Below are positions 25,861 to 34,808 of a stretch of DNA of 54,609 nucleotides, piece after piece. The notes below the pieces were generated by a model. That model had not been told where the DNA came from and did not search any database. It saw only the letters and a list, made by a program, of their open reading frames with translations. The position numbers and the translations under genes are program-made. The DNA is taken from contig JAAZXR010000030.1 in NCBI GenBank assembly GCA_014240065.1, forward strand, positions 1 through 54,609, read 5' to 3'. This DNA is from Myxococcales bacterium (lineage in GTDB: Bacteria; Myxococcota_A; Polyangia; Nannocystales; Nannocystaceae). Position 1 is the first letter of the stretch. Each line of letters opens with the position of its first letter.

Positions 25861-26157
25861 TCAGCCGAGGATGGACTGCAATTTCATCGCGATGCCCATA
25901 TTGTCCACCTTGAGCTTCCCGCTCATGAACGCGGTGGTCTGGTCGAGATCGCCGGACATGATCGCCTCAAAGTCATTGAGTGAGATGTCTACGGTGCACT
26001 CTGCGTCGCTGTCGGCGTTGGAGATGCCATTGGGCATTTTGGTCGCGTCGACGTAGATGACGCCGTCGTCACCAAAGTTGAATTTCAAGGTCGCGCCGAG
26101 ACCACAGTCTTCACCAATTCGCTCACGGATAGCTTCTGTAGATGTTTCGAGACTCAT
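25861..26157 (-). CDS. SCP2 sterol-transfer-type lipid-binding protein
   Basis: This gene encodes 98 residues from the ATG at 26157, which has AAGGA at the right distance. The whole protein matches the small SCP2 fold: an N-terminal helix (TEAIRERIGEDCGLGATLKF), strands with GVIYVDATK, AECTVDISLNDFEAIMSG and the hydrophobic-tunnel helix TTAFMSGKLKVDNMGIAMKL. Members bind lipids or acyl chains in the cytoplasm. It stands between the RluA gene and the LolA/MMPL pair on the same strand and has its own promoter, so its link to lipid export is only suggested. Confidence 0.9.
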   Translation of the reverse strand: MSLETSTEAIRERIGEDCGLGATLKFNFGDDGVIYVDATKMPNGISNADSDAECTVDISLNDFEAIMSGDLDQTTAFMSGKLKVDNMGIAMKLQSILG

Positions 26158-26174
26158 CGTTGTTCCTTTACTGT

Positions 26175-26193
26175 CTCCGCCGACGAGGCGGAG
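26175..26193 (-). other. Stem-loop in the SCP2 leader
   Basis: CTCCGCC and GGCGGAG form a perfect 7-bp stem with a 5-base loop directly after the predicted transcription start and before the ribosome site. There is no U-run, so it is not a terminator of the upstream gene. It may stabilise the mRNA or be an operator. Confidence 0.5.
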
Positions 26194-26201
26194 CGCCTGA
26201 G

Positions 26202-26230
26202 AGTACACCCGGGAGGCGGGCGTGGGTCAA
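26202..26230 (-). promoter_or_regulatory. Sigma-70-type promoter of the SCP2 gene
   Basis: On the minus strand TTGACC (26230-26225) is separated by exactly 17 bases from TGTACT (26207-26202). Transcription would start near 26195 and give a leader of about 38 bases. Confidence 0.55.
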
Positions 26231-26264
26231 GAGACATGATGACGGTTCGGCGGGGAGGGGACGA

Positions 26265-26945
26265 CTACTCGTCCACGAGCTGCTGGAAGTCCGCCGCAGA
26301 CACGTCCTGGCGATGATCGGAAAGCTCGACGCGGAATTCGTCCCCTTGGGACTCCTGCACGAGGATCGAGGAGATCGCGCCGGACGCGGGGTCCAACGTG
26401 ACAATGAGCGCCCGGAGTCGCACGCGGATGTCTCGCTTTTTGAGCGGGCGGATCTCAAGGGTTGGCACCCGACTTCGCGGCGCCCGAAGGCTCGCGGCGC
26501 GCTCGAGCGTCGCGCCATCGCCCGGCGCGAACAGTGCGAGCGTCTTGCTGAGCATCCAGCGCAACGCGGGCGAGTCGCGGTCGGCGTCCAAGACCACCTC
26601 ATGGTCTCCTCCGCTGCGGTTGGGGACGATCCGGGCCGCAGACGCGTCGATGTGGGTGGTCGATCCATCGATGGTGTCGTCGCGGAGGACCAGGCGGTCT
26701 GGCGCTTCGAACAGCAGCGTGCCGCTCTGGTAGAGCGGTTCGACGAGCAGGGCCGTGCGCCTGGTGCTGCGATAGCGCGCCACCAGCCGCTGGTTGCGCC
26801 GGGCGTAGACCCGCCAGAGCTCGAGCCGGCGCTCGAGCGTGGTGGTCGCCGGCCGCCCGAGCGCCTGCGCCGGGCAGACCGAGAGGGCCCCGCACGCGAG
26901 CCCGGAGAGCCCGAGGAGGAGGCGGTACACCTCGCGCCGCTTCAC
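26265..26945 (-). CDS. LolA-like outer-membrane lipid/lipoprotein carrier
   Basis: This 226-residue protein has an N-terminal export signal (MKRREVYRLLLGLSGLACGA, cleaved near CPAQA). The mature part shows the LolA half-barrel pattern: an N-terminal helix, alternating strands (ALLVEPLYQSGTLLFEAPDR, RLVLRDDTIDGSTTHI) and the closing LIVTLDPASGAISSILVQES. It is the divergent LolA type often found with RND/MMPL exporters rather than the housekeeping lipoprotein chaperone. Its ATG overlaps the exporter's stop by four bases, so the two are co-translated. It probably acts in the periplasm, carrying lipid from the exporter to the outer membrane. Confidence 0.82.
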   Translation of the reverse strand: MKRREVYRLLLGLSGLACGALSVCPAQALGRPATTTLERRLELWRVYARRNQRLVARYRSTRRTALLVEPLYQSGTLLFEAPDRLVLRDDTIDGSTTHIDASAARIVPNRSGGDHEVVLDADRDSPALRWMLSKTLALFAPGDGATLERAASLRAPRSRVPTLEIRPLKKRDIRVRLRALIVTLDPASGAISSILVQESQGDEFRVELSDHRQDVSAADFQQLVDE

Positions 26946-29329
26946 GGAGGGGGCTCCTCTTCTTGAGGAGTCGCCGAGCCCTCGGGGGGCGGCGCCGCGG
27001 CGGCGCGCTCAGCGTCTCGGCCGTGTTCTTGTTCTGCGGGCTCGCCGTGCGCGGTGGGTGATGCGCGGGTGTGCGCGCCGCCGGAGAGCACCGCGCCGAT
27101 CCCCGGCGCGACGAATCGGCCGAATCCAACGGCGACCACGAGTCCGAAGCTCAAGGTGAGGCCGAGCTCGATCCATCCAGGTTGTCCGGTTGAGAGCAGC
27201 GCGAGGCCGGCGCTGGCTTGCCACACACAAAACCAACTCTTCCAGCTCCGTCCACCGCCGGCGGCTTGAATCTGAGTGATGGCGCCGGCGCTCGCTCCGC
27301 AGATCATCAGCACCGGAAACAGCGGCGCTCCCATGGAGAATCGCGCGCTCGTGGTCAACACGAGGACAGCGGCGAGGGTCCCGGCCGCGCACAGCCCCGC
27401 TGTGATCGCCTCGACCATGCTGCGCGTGCTCGCCCACACCACGAAGGTGATGATCCACAGCTGCGTCAACAGCAGCTTGGCGAGAGACGCCTCGAAGTCA
27501 CGGAGTTCGATCATCGTGGAGATCGCCGCGCCGCGTGCGGTGCCAACCGCCGCGATCGTGGGGAGGAACGCCGGGTCGGCCCGTCGCAGCTCGAGCTCGT
27601 GGGTGAGGACGACGCGCTCGTCCTCCGTCCGAATAAAGCGGCGAATCCACTCGCCGAGACCGCTCTCAAGGGCGGCCGTGGCGTCGGGGAATCGACGCAG
27701 CTCCGTCGCGCCGTTGAGGAACTCGTTGAAGGCCTCGTCTCGGAAGCCTTGGCTCCGCAGGATCTCTCGCAAGTCACCGATCTTCTCATCGATGTTGAGC
27801 GTTCGCAGGGACCGGCGCCGGCTCTCGAGCAGCTCGCCGGGGAGCACGAAGCTCCCCGGTGAGTCCGCGCGGTTGGCGATGTCACCCAACAACGCGCGCA
27901 GCGGCTGCAACGTGAGCGGGGAGCGGTCGAGGACTTCATTCACGGTGGTCCCTTCGCTCTCAAATCGCACGATGTTGCGCGCGACGAAGAATTCCCGCGC
28001 GACGGTCCTCTCGATCTCGTGAGCGCGCGTCGAGCCGAACTGAAAACTCGAGGATGGCGTGACGTCGAATCGTTGAAGCGTCAGCGAGGCGATGAGGAAG
28101 ACGCCGACGCAGATCGCCACCGCGCGGGCGCGCGTCGCGAACGAAGGCGCCTGCGCGAGGGAGGCGCTCGGGGCGGGGCCGACGTCGGGCGCGGCGCGGC
28201 TGCTCGGGGCGCTGCGCGTGCACCATCGAAGCGTCACCGCGAGCGAGATCGCCGCGGGCCAGAGCCACGCCATGTCATGCCAGGGTGGGTAGGGGAGCGT
28301 GAGGAGCGGCGAGAGCGCCGCCGCCACCAACACCACCGCGCCCTTGGACCTGCGCGCGGGGGGGCACGCGGAGACGGCGACGCAGGTGCCGAGCAGGGCG
28401 CACCACACTGGGGTTGTGAGGGGGTCGAGCGGGGGCCCGAATGGCGCGATGCAGGCCACGCTGACGATGGAGATCGCGGCCGCGCGCAGCGCGTGCGTCG
28501 TCGATCTCTGCGCGAAGGCGACGGCGGCGATCCCGGCCGAGAGCAGCAGCAACGCGAGTCTCGGGAGCAGCTCCTCGAGGAGCCGGCGCCGCCTCCCGTC
28601 TTGGGCTCGAACACCGACGAGATCGATACGTACGGGATCCGACTCGGAGACACGGGCGGCGATCTCTCGCACGCGAACCTCGTCGGCGTCGCCGCGCAGA
28701 CCGATGAGCAGGCTGTCGGCGTGTCGAGCCCTGAGGTCCCCGGTGCCAGTGGCGGCGGCTCGCCCGTCCATGTCCACGTAGCTCATGGCGCCGCGCTCAC
28801 CGAACAAGAGGGGTTGAAGCGAGAGCGGATCGCGCCGCGGGTTCAGCCCTCCGACCCCGTGCACCGGGCTCGACAGGCGGGCGCGGATCGCCGCGATAGA
28901 GGCCTCCATCGGCTCACGCTCGAGGCGTTGGGCGAGCGCGGGGTGGGAGGAGATCGGGAGCAGGTACATCCCGTGGGTGTCCAGCCACCCCTCGACCGCG
29001 GCGGCGGGCGGCGCGAGGGGAACGCGAGCATCCAAGAACTCATCGGCGATACGCACGGCGACGCGATCCAAGACGCGGTCGGGATCTTGAGTCGCGGCGC
29101 CCGTATTCCGCGAGGCGTCGACGCGGACGAGGAGCATGGAGGGCGAGGCGCGCTGCCGGTCGATGTCGGCGTGCAGGGAATCGATCGCTCCGGAGATCAC
29201 GGGCGGTCGCGTCGCGTTGGCCCAGATCGACCACAGGACCGCGCAGGCGAACAGCAAGGCGCGCAGTGGCGCGAGCGCCGGTGGCGGCTCCTTGCGAGCG
29301 GTAGAGGTCGAGGCGGGGGTACTGTCCAT
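26942..29329 (-). CDS. MMPL/RND-family predicted lipid exporter
   Basis: This 795-residue protein has the two-half RND layout in single-chain form. A first membrane helix (about 20-40) leads to a large periplasmic loop (about 45-260). Membrane segments follow at about 265-390 (LALLLLSAGIAAVAFA, AVVLVAAALSPLLTLPY). A second half opens with AVAICVGVFLIASLTL, has a periplasmic loop to about 620, and ends in several membrane helices (LLTQLWIITFVVWAS, ASAGLALLSTGQPGWIELGL). The cytoplasmic tail is Pro/Glu-rich. It matches the predicted exporters found beside LolA-like proteins in aryl-polyene-type and other lipid pathways, here without biosynthesis genes. The ATGA junction couples it to the LolA gene. 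Confidence 0.85.
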   Translation of the reverse strand: MDSTPASTSTARKEPPPALAPLRALLFACAVLWSIWANATRPPVISGAIDSLHADIDRQRASPSMLLVRVDASRNTGAATQDPDRVLDRVAVRIADEFLDARVPLAPPAAAVEGWLDTHGMYLLPISSHPALAQRLEREPMEASIAAIRARLSSPVHGVGGLNPRRDPLSLQPLLFGERGAMSYVDMDGRAAATGTGDLRARHADSLLIGLRGDADEVRVREIAARVSESDPVRIDLVGVRAQDGRRRRLLEELLPRLALLLLSAGIAAVAFAQRSTTHALRAAAISIVSVACIAPFGPPLDPLTTPVWCALLGTCVAVSACPPARRSKGAVVLVAAALSPLLTLPYPPWHDMAWLWPAAISLAVTLRWCTRSAPSSRAAPDVGPAPSASLAQAPSFATRARAVAICVGVFLIASLTLQRFDVTPSSSFQFGSTRAHEIERTVAREFFVARNIVRFESEGTTVNEVLDRSPLTLQPLRALLGDIANRADSPGSFVLPGELLESRRRSLRTLNIDEKIGDLREILRSQGFRDEAFNEFLNGATELRRFPDATAALESGLGEWIRRFIRTEDERVVLTHELELRRADPAFLPTIAAVGTARGAAISTMIELRDFEASLAKLLLTQLWIITFVVWASTRSMVEAITAGLCAAGTLAAVLVLTTSARFSMGAPLFPVLMICGASAGAITQIQAAGGGRSWKSWFCVWQASAGLALLSTGQPGWIELGLTLSFGLVVAVGFGRFVAPGIGAVLSGGAHTRASPTAHGEPAEQEHGRDAERAAAAPPPEGSATPQEEEPPP

Positions 29330-29404
29330 GACAGACGATTAAAGTCGTGAGGCCCGCCCAGGTTATCACCTCGCGATCCTCAAGTGGTGTATGTAGTGTG
29401 GGTC

Positions 29405-31621
29405 GTGTCGCTCAACGAAGCGCAACAGCGGGCCGTGCGTCACCGCGGCGGTCCACTCCTCGTCCTGGCCGGCGCGGGCACCGGGAAAACGCGGGTCATC
29501 ACGCACCGAGTGGCCGCGCTGCTCGACGAAGGCGTCCCGCCGTGGCGAATCTTGGCGGTGACGTTCACCAACAAGGCGGCGGGGGAGATGAGGGCCCGAA
29601 TCGGCGACTTGTGTGGCCCGGAGATGGCGCGCGCGGGGATGTGGGTCGGCACCTTCCACGCCATCTGCGCCCGCGTCATTCGCCGGCACGGGCACCTCGT
29701 CGGACTCGGCCCGAACTTCGCCATCTACGACACGGCGGATCAAAAGGCGGCGATGAAGCGGGTGCTCAAGGCGCAGAACGTCTCGGACCGCGCGTATCGA
29801 CCGGTGGGGATCTTGGCCCAGATTGATTACGCGAAGAATCGGGGGGCGGGGCCAGAAGACCTCGAGGAGCTTGGCGTGGAAGAGCCGCTCTTGTCGGTGG
29901 TGAAGCGGGCGTGGGCGGGATACGAGCGCATGCTACGGGCGGCGGACGCCGCTGATTTTGGAGACCTCCTGGTGCTGACGGTCCGTCTGCTCAAGCTCGC
30001 GCGGACCTCTCAGGACCCGCTCGCGGAGGACGCCGCCGCGCTGTTCACGAGGTTTCAGCACGTGGTCGTGGACGAGTTCCAAGACACGAACCCGGTACAA
30101 GGGGAGATCGTCGGGCTGCTCTCGCAGAACGCGGAGCTGTGCGTTGTGGGCGACGACGACCAATCGATCTATGGGTGGCGAGGCGCTGACGTCGCCCAGA
30201 TATTGCGATTTCCCGATCGTCATCCCGGGTGCGAGACCATCCGGCTTGAGCAAAACTATCGCAGCACGACCCACATCCTTGATTGCGCGGAGGCGGTGAT
30301 CTCTCGCAACCAGGACCGACTGGGGAAATCGTTGTGGAGCGATCTTGGCGAGGGATCGAAGGTGGTGGTGTCGCGCCTCGACGATGAGCGCAGCGAGGCC
30401 CAGTGGATCTCCAGTCAGGTCGCCCAGCGGGTCGCGGACGGCGAGTCACCGCACGAATTCGCGATCTTCTACCGCACCCACGCCCAGTCACGCGCGCTGG
30501 AAGAGGCGCTGCGCGCGGCGGGAGTCCACTACCGAATTGTCGGGGGGACGCGGTTCTTTGATCGCGCAGAGGTCAAGGATGTGATCGCGTACTTGCGCAT
30601 CTTGGTGACGCCGCACTCGGATCTCGACTTGATCCGTGTCATCAATCGACCCGCGCGACGCATCGGAGCGAAGACCGTGGACACACTGCTGGGCTACGCG
30701 GCGTCGCAACAGATCTCGCTGTTCGAGGCCTTGAAGCACGCCCAGAGCGCCGGGCTTAAGAAGGCCGCCGCGTCACGAGTGACCGCCGTGGCCGAGCTGC
30801 TCGCGTCGCTGCGCGAGGAGGTGCGAGACGTCGCCATCGACGAGCAGGCGCGACTGGTGGTCGAGCGCACAGGTTATCTAGAGGCGCTCGCGAACGAGGA
30901 CACCATCGACGCAGACGCGCGGCTCGAGAATATCCAAGAGTTCATTGGTTCGATGGGAGAGTTCCTCGAGCAGTCTCCCGAAGCCTCGCTGGCAGAGTAT
31001 CTGGAGATGGTCTCGCTGAGCACGAGCGAGGCGCAGCAGGACGCGCGCGAGTGCATCACCATGATGACCGTCCATTCTTCCAAGGGGCTCGAGTTCGATC
31101 ACGTCTTCATGTCCGGCATGGAGGATCGGATTTTCCCCCACGTGCGCGCCATCGACGACCGAGACGAGATGGAAGAGGAGCGGCGACTGGCGTATGTCGC
31201 GATCACTCGCGCGAGGCGGCGGCTCGCGATCTCCTTCACCAACAGGCGATTTTTGTACGGGGACCACCAGGTGAACCCCCCGTCGCGATTTATTGGCAAT
31301 CTCCCGCGAACAGCGATCCACGAGCTCGGTCGTTCGTCGCGGAGGTCGACGACGCTGCGGGCGAAGCCGCAGGTGGAGTCGACGTGGGACGACGACATCG
31401 TGCTCGACCCCGACGTGGATCTCTCGGAAGAGCACGATGAAGCCGACTACGACGATCGGCCGGCGGTCCCGCTCTACGTCGGCATGCAGATCCGCCACGC
31501 GAAGTTTGGGATCGGGGATCTCGTCGGCTGGAGCGGGAGCGGTGATTCGATGCGCCTCAATATTCGCTTCGCAGATCGCGGCATGAAGACGATCCTCGCG
31601 CGCTTTTGCGAGCCGCTCTAG
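29405..31621 (+). CDS. PcrA/UvrD-type 3'-5' DNA helicase
   Basis: This gene encodes 738 residues from the GTG at 29405 (VSLNEAQQRAV, which matches the usual start of the family); the frame is open to a GTG at 29384. Superfamily 1 motifs appear in order: Walker A GAGTGKT (23-29), VTFTNKAA, Walker B VVVDEFQDTN, GDDDQSIYGWRGAD, LEQNYRST, MTVHSSKGLEFDHVF and VAITRARRRL. After an acidic stretch (DIVLDPDVDLSEEHDEADYD), the C-terminal 50 residues (GMQIRHAKFGIGDLVGWSGS) are the Tudor-like domain of PcrA that contacts RNA polymerase. It acts in repair, replication restart and transcription-conflict removal. Confidence 0.95.
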   Translation: MSLNEAQQRAVRHRGGPLLVLAGAGTGKTRVITHRVAALLDEGVPPWRILAVTFTNKAAGEMRARIGDLCGPEMARAGMWVGTFHAICARVIRRHGHLVGLGPNFAIYDTADQKAAMKRVLKAQNVSDRAYRPVGILAQIDYAKNRGAGPEDLEELGVEEPLLSVVKRAWAGYERMLRAADAADFGDLLVLTVRLLKLARTSQDPLAEDAAALFTRFQHVVVDEFQDTNPVQGEIVGLLSQNAELCVVGDDDQSIYGWRGADVAQILRFPDRHPGCETIRLEQNYRSTTHILDCAEAVISRNQDRLGKSLWSDLGEGSKVVVSRLDDERSEAQWISSQVAQRVADGESPHEFAIFYRTHAQSRALEEALRAAGVHYRIVGGTRFFDRAEVKDVIAYLRILVTPHSDLDLIRVINRPARRIGAKTVDTLLGYAASQQISLFEALKHAQSAGLKKAAASRVTAVAELLASLREEVRDVAIDEQARLVVERTGYLEALANEDTIDADARLENIQEFIGSMGEFLEQSPEASLAEYLEMVSLSTSEAQQDARECITMMTVHSSKGLEFDHVFMSGMEDRIFPHVRAIDDRDEMEEERRLAYVAITRARRRLAISFTNRRFLYGDHQVNPPSRFIGNLPRTAIHELGRSSRRSTTLRAKPQVESTWDDDIVLDPDVDLSEEHDEADYDDRPAVPLYVGMQIRHAKFGIGDLVGWSGSGDSMRLNIRFADRGMKTILARFCEPL

Positions 31622-31633
31622 GGCGTTTGGGGC

Positions 31634-31846
31634 CTAGTCGTCGCTCAGCCCGGGGTCGGCCTCGAGCGATTCAATCTGCGCCTTCAGGCGCTCGATCATG
31701 CTGAACAACTCGCGGACGAGCTCATCGAGCGCGCCTGTCGTCTGGCGCTGGTAGGTGAGGGCGATCTCAAGTTCGGTCACCCTCTCCGTGAGCGCTGCCA
31801 CGCGCTGCTCCACGGGGCCGCGGTCGCTGTCGCCGCTGCTCGTCAT
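31634..31846 (-). CDS. slyX: SlyX-family coiled-coil protein
   Basis: This 70-residue protein is one continuous coiled coil (EQRVAALTERVTELEIALTY, QRQTTGALDELVRELFSMIE) ending in a Pro-Gly-Asp tail. Its length, heptads and the QxxTI-like core fit SlyX, whose function is not known. Its ATG overlaps the htrA stop (TGATG), so it is translationally coupled to the protease. It is the last gene of a three-gene minus-strand operon and convergent with the helicase gene. Confidence 0.82.
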   Translation of the reverse strand: MTSSGDSDRGPVEQRVAALTERVTELEIALTYQRQTTGALDELVRELFSMIERLKAQIESLEADPGLSDD

Positions 31847-32919
31847 CAGGCGCGCTCCTCCGGCACGATCTCGACGGTGATCGCGGGGTGGTCCTCGCGG
31901 GCGACGGAGAGTGGAATAGGGGCGTCCATGCCGGCGATCTCGATCTCGTAGAGGAGGTCGTGGTAGCGACGGACGGGGACACCCGCGACGGCGCGGATGA
32001 CGTCACCGGGGAGGAGCGAGGCGCGCGCCGCCGGGCTCCCTGGGTCGATGGACTTTACGCGCACGCCCGCGACCACCATCCCGAGGCTCGGGTGGCGGAC
32101 CCTCCCGTGGGTGGCGACCTCTTCCAAGAAATGGCGCAGCAGCGCAGAGGGGATCGCGAACGCGATGCCCTCGAATTCACCCTGGTTCCCGCGCAGCACC
32201 GCGGTGTTGAGCCCGACCACGTTGCCGCGCACGTTGAACAAGGGCCCCCCAGAGCTCCCCGGATTGATCGACACGTCGGTTTGCAAGAAGTGCCACACCC
32301 CGCCCGGCTGCAGGTCCGTCGGCGCGCCGATCTCTCGGTGGTTGCGCCCCAGGCCGCTGACGACGCCGACCGTGACCGTGTTCCCGAGCGCCCGAGGATG
32401 TCCCATGGCCATGACCCATTCGCCCGGTCGGGGGGGCGCGGCGTCGAGTGTGACGGTGGCCATCTTTGACAGCGGCGGATCGATCCGCAAGAGGGCGAGG
32501 TCGTAGCGCTCGTCGCGGTAGATCGTGCGCACGCGGTGGCGGCTCCCATCCCATAACTCTACGGTGATGTCAGCGTCACTCGCTGTGGCGAGGACATGAT
32601 CGTTGGTGAGGATTTTTCCGTCGCTTGAGACGACGACGCCGGTGCCGAAGCCCCGCTCGACGCTCGCCCGGTCGTTGTTCAGCTGTGGTTGGCGGGCTCG
32701 CGGCTTGTAGTTGGTGGTGATGGACACCAACGCCGTCACGTTGCGCTCCGCGATGGTGGCGAAATCCGGGAGCGCGGGAGCGGGCGTCGTGGCCGCCTGG
32801 TGCGGCCGGCGGTCGTCAGGCGTCGTGTGTTCGGTCCGCGGATCGCAGCCGTGTACCCCCGCGGTTATCGCGAGCGCGCAGAGGAGGTGGAGCAGCCGAG
32901 GGGCGTTGCGCGGGTGCAC
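31846..32919 (-). CDS. HtrA/DegS-type periplasmic serine protease, probable lipoprotein
   Basis: This gene encodes 357 residues from a GTG at 32919. The N-terminus is hydrophobic with a lipobox-like AGVHGC, so it is likely lipid-anchored at Cys25. The trypsin-like domain carries the triad His108 (TNDHVL), Asp140 (RYDLALL) and Ser223 (NPGSSGGPLF). One PDZ domain follows (about 255-345, GVRVKSIDPGSPAARASLLP). With a single PDZ it is closer in layout to DegS than to the two-PDZ DegP. It probably degrades or senses misfolded envelope proteins. It sits nine bases after an Ala-Pro-rich gene and overlaps slyX. Confidence 0.93.
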   Translation of the reverse strand: MHPRNAPRLLHLLCALAITAGVHGCDPRTEHTTPDDRRPHQAATTPAPALPDFATIAERNVTALVSITTNYKPRARQPQLNNDRASVERGFGTGVVVSSDGKILTNDHVLATASDADITVELWDGSRHRVRTIYRDERYDLALLRIDPPLSKMATVTLDAAPPRPGEWVMAMGHPRALGNTVTVGVVSGLGRNHREIGAPTDLQPGGVWHFLQTDVSINPGSSGGPLFNVRGNVVGLNTAVLRGNQGEFEGIAFAIPSALLRHFLEEVATHGRVRHPSLGMVVAGVRVKSIDPGSPAARASLLPGDVIRAVAGVPVRRYHDLLYEIEIAGMDAPIPLSVAREDHPAITVEIVPEERA

Positions 32920-32928
32920 GCGCCGAGG

Positions 32929-33444
<516 letters not shown>

Positions 33445-33453
33445 GGGGGGCAA

Positions 33454-33482
33454 GGTTTAGGTCACGCAGGCGCACCCGTCAA
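33454..33482 (-). promoter_or_regulatory. Promoter of the Ala-Pro/htrA/slyX operon
   Basis: On the minus strand TTGACG (33482-33477) and TAAACC (33459-33454) are spaced by 17 bases. The predicted transcript would begin at or next to the ATG at 33444, giving a leaderless or nearly leaderless mRNA. Confidence 0.45.
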
Positions 33483-33563
33483 CGAGGGAGTGGGGGGCCT
33501 GCGGCTGTGGGGCTCGCGTGGCCTCCGATGGATTGCAGGCGGGGAGTGTGGTGGGCGCACGAC

Positions 33564-33581
33564 AAATCGCGCAAATCGCGC
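33564..33581. repeat. Two tandem 9-bp AAATCGCGC direct repeats
   Basis: The two copies are perfect and adjacent, about 64 bases upstream of the TATACT box. They are a possible activator site for the Bat operon. Confidence 0.8.
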
Positions 33582-33644
33582 ACAAGTGTAAAAAAGCGGG
33601 GGAATAGGGAGGCAGGTTCATCGGTTTGCGCTGGTCACGCAATC

Positions 33645-33650
33645 TATACT
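33645..33650 (+). promoter_or_regulatory. Candidate -10 box of the MoxR/Bat operon
   Basis: TATACT matches the -10 consensus at five of six bases in GC-rich DNA. No TTGACA-like box lies at 17 bases, so it may need an activator. The leader to the MoxR TTG start would be about 127 bases. Confidence 0.35.
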
Positions 33651-33784
33651 CGCCGCCGTCGAGGCGTGCGTGGTCTCGGCACTCCAGCGGATCCCCGCGA
33701 TGCCGTGCTCGGCTCGTTGCAGGTGTACCCCAACTCCACCACACCAACCCCCGAACCAACCATCGACACAAAGAGAGACATAAA

Positions 33785-34786
33785 TTGAGTCGCTACGACA
33801 TTCGAGTCATCAACGAGCTCGTTGAAAAAGAGAGCGCGTTCATCTCCCAGCTTACCGCCGAGATCCACAAGGTCGTCGTCGGGCAAGACGAGATGATCGA
33901 GCGGATTTTGATCGCCATGCTCTGCGGAGGACACGTGCTCTTGGAGGGGGCGCCCGGCCTCGCCAAAACGCTCACTGTTAACACGGTCGCGCGCTGCATG
34001 CAGCTGCAGTTCAAGCGCGTGCAGTTCACGCCCGACTTGCTCCCTTCGGATGTGCTCGGCACGGTGATCTACAACCATCAAAAGGGCGAGTTCACCAACA
34101 AGCGCGGGCCGGTGTTCACCAACTTGCTCCTCGCAGACGAGATCAACCGCGCCCCGGCGAAGGTTCAAAGCGCGCTCCTCGAAGCGATGGCGGAGAGTCA
34201 CGTGACCATCGGCGACACCACCTACGAGCTCCCGTCTCCGTTCTTCGTGCTCGCGACACAAAACCCTATCGAGCAAGAGGGGACCTACAATCTCCCAGAG
34301 GCGCAGCTGGACCGCTTCATGTTCAAGATCCACGTGGACTATCCCTCGGCGGAGGAGGAGCTGGAGATTATGGAGCGCGTGGCGGTCCCGGCGCGCGGGA
34401 TGGCCGTGGACGCGGCGCCGGTGTGCTCGAGCAGCCAGCTCGGCGACGCCAGGCGCACGTTGGAGCAGCTCATCGTGGAGCCTGCGGTGCGGCGTTATAT
34501 CGTCGATGTCGTGACCGCGACCCGCTCCCCGGCGACCGCAGGGCTCGCGGGCCTCGACCCCTTCGTGGATTTCGGCGCCTCACCTCGGGCGTCGATCGCC
34601 CTGTTCCAAGCGGCCCGGGCTCACGCCTTCGTGTCACGTCGCGGCTATGTCTCGCCAGAAGATGTCAAGGCGATCGCGGCGGACGTGCTCCGTCACCGAG
34701 TCATCTTGTCGTACGAGGCGGAGGCCGAAGGAAAGACGGTCGAACAGATCATCCGTACGATCCTCGAGCACGTACACGTCCCCTGA
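33785..34786 (+). CDS. MoxR-family AAA+ ATPase
   Basis: This gene encodes 333 residues from a TTG at 33785, with AGAGAGA upstream; the frame is open further upstream but reads as leader. AAA+ motifs are Walker A GAPGLAKT, Walker B LLLADEINRA, sensor 1 FFVLATQNPIEQEGTY and sensor 2 region RASIALFQAARAHAF. MoxR proteins are chaperone-like ATPases that act with VWA-domain proteins during maturation or metal-centre insertion. It opens an eight-gene operon with DUF58, VWA and Bat proteins, so its partners are encoded next to it. The junction to the DUF58 gene is 22 bases. Confidence 0.93.
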   Translation: MSRYDIRVINELVEKESAFISQLTAEIHKVVVGQDEMIERILIAMLCGGHVLLEGAPGLAKTLTVNTVARCMQLQFKRVQFTPDLLPSDVLGTVIYNHQKGEFTNKRGPVFTNLLLADEINRAPAKVQSALLEAMAESHVTIGDTTYELPSPFFVLATQNPIEQEGTYNLPEAQLDRFMFKIHVDYPSAEEELEIMERVAVPARGMAVDAAPVCSSSQLGDARRTLEQLIVEPAVRRYIVDVVTATRSPATAGLAGLDPFVDFGASPRASIALFQAARAHAFVSRRGYVSPEDVKAIAADVLRHRVILSYEAEAEGKTVEQIIRTILEHVHVP

Positions 34787-34808
34787 TTCGGACCGGGAGG
34801 CGAAGGCG

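Larger units (their letters stand above)
33445..33784. other. Divergent intergenic region between the htrA and MoxR/Bat operons
   Basis: This 340-bp stretch holds the htrA-operon promoter, two tandem AAATCGCGC units (33564-33581), an A-tract (33589-33595), a -10-like TATACT (33645-33650) for the Bat operon and a long leader. No gene is supported in it; short ORFs here have no sensible product. Confidence 0.65.

Noticed and set aside
28019-29350. A 443-codon plus-strand ORF
   Set aside because: Antisense to the MMPL exporter and almost wholly Arg/Gly/Glu.
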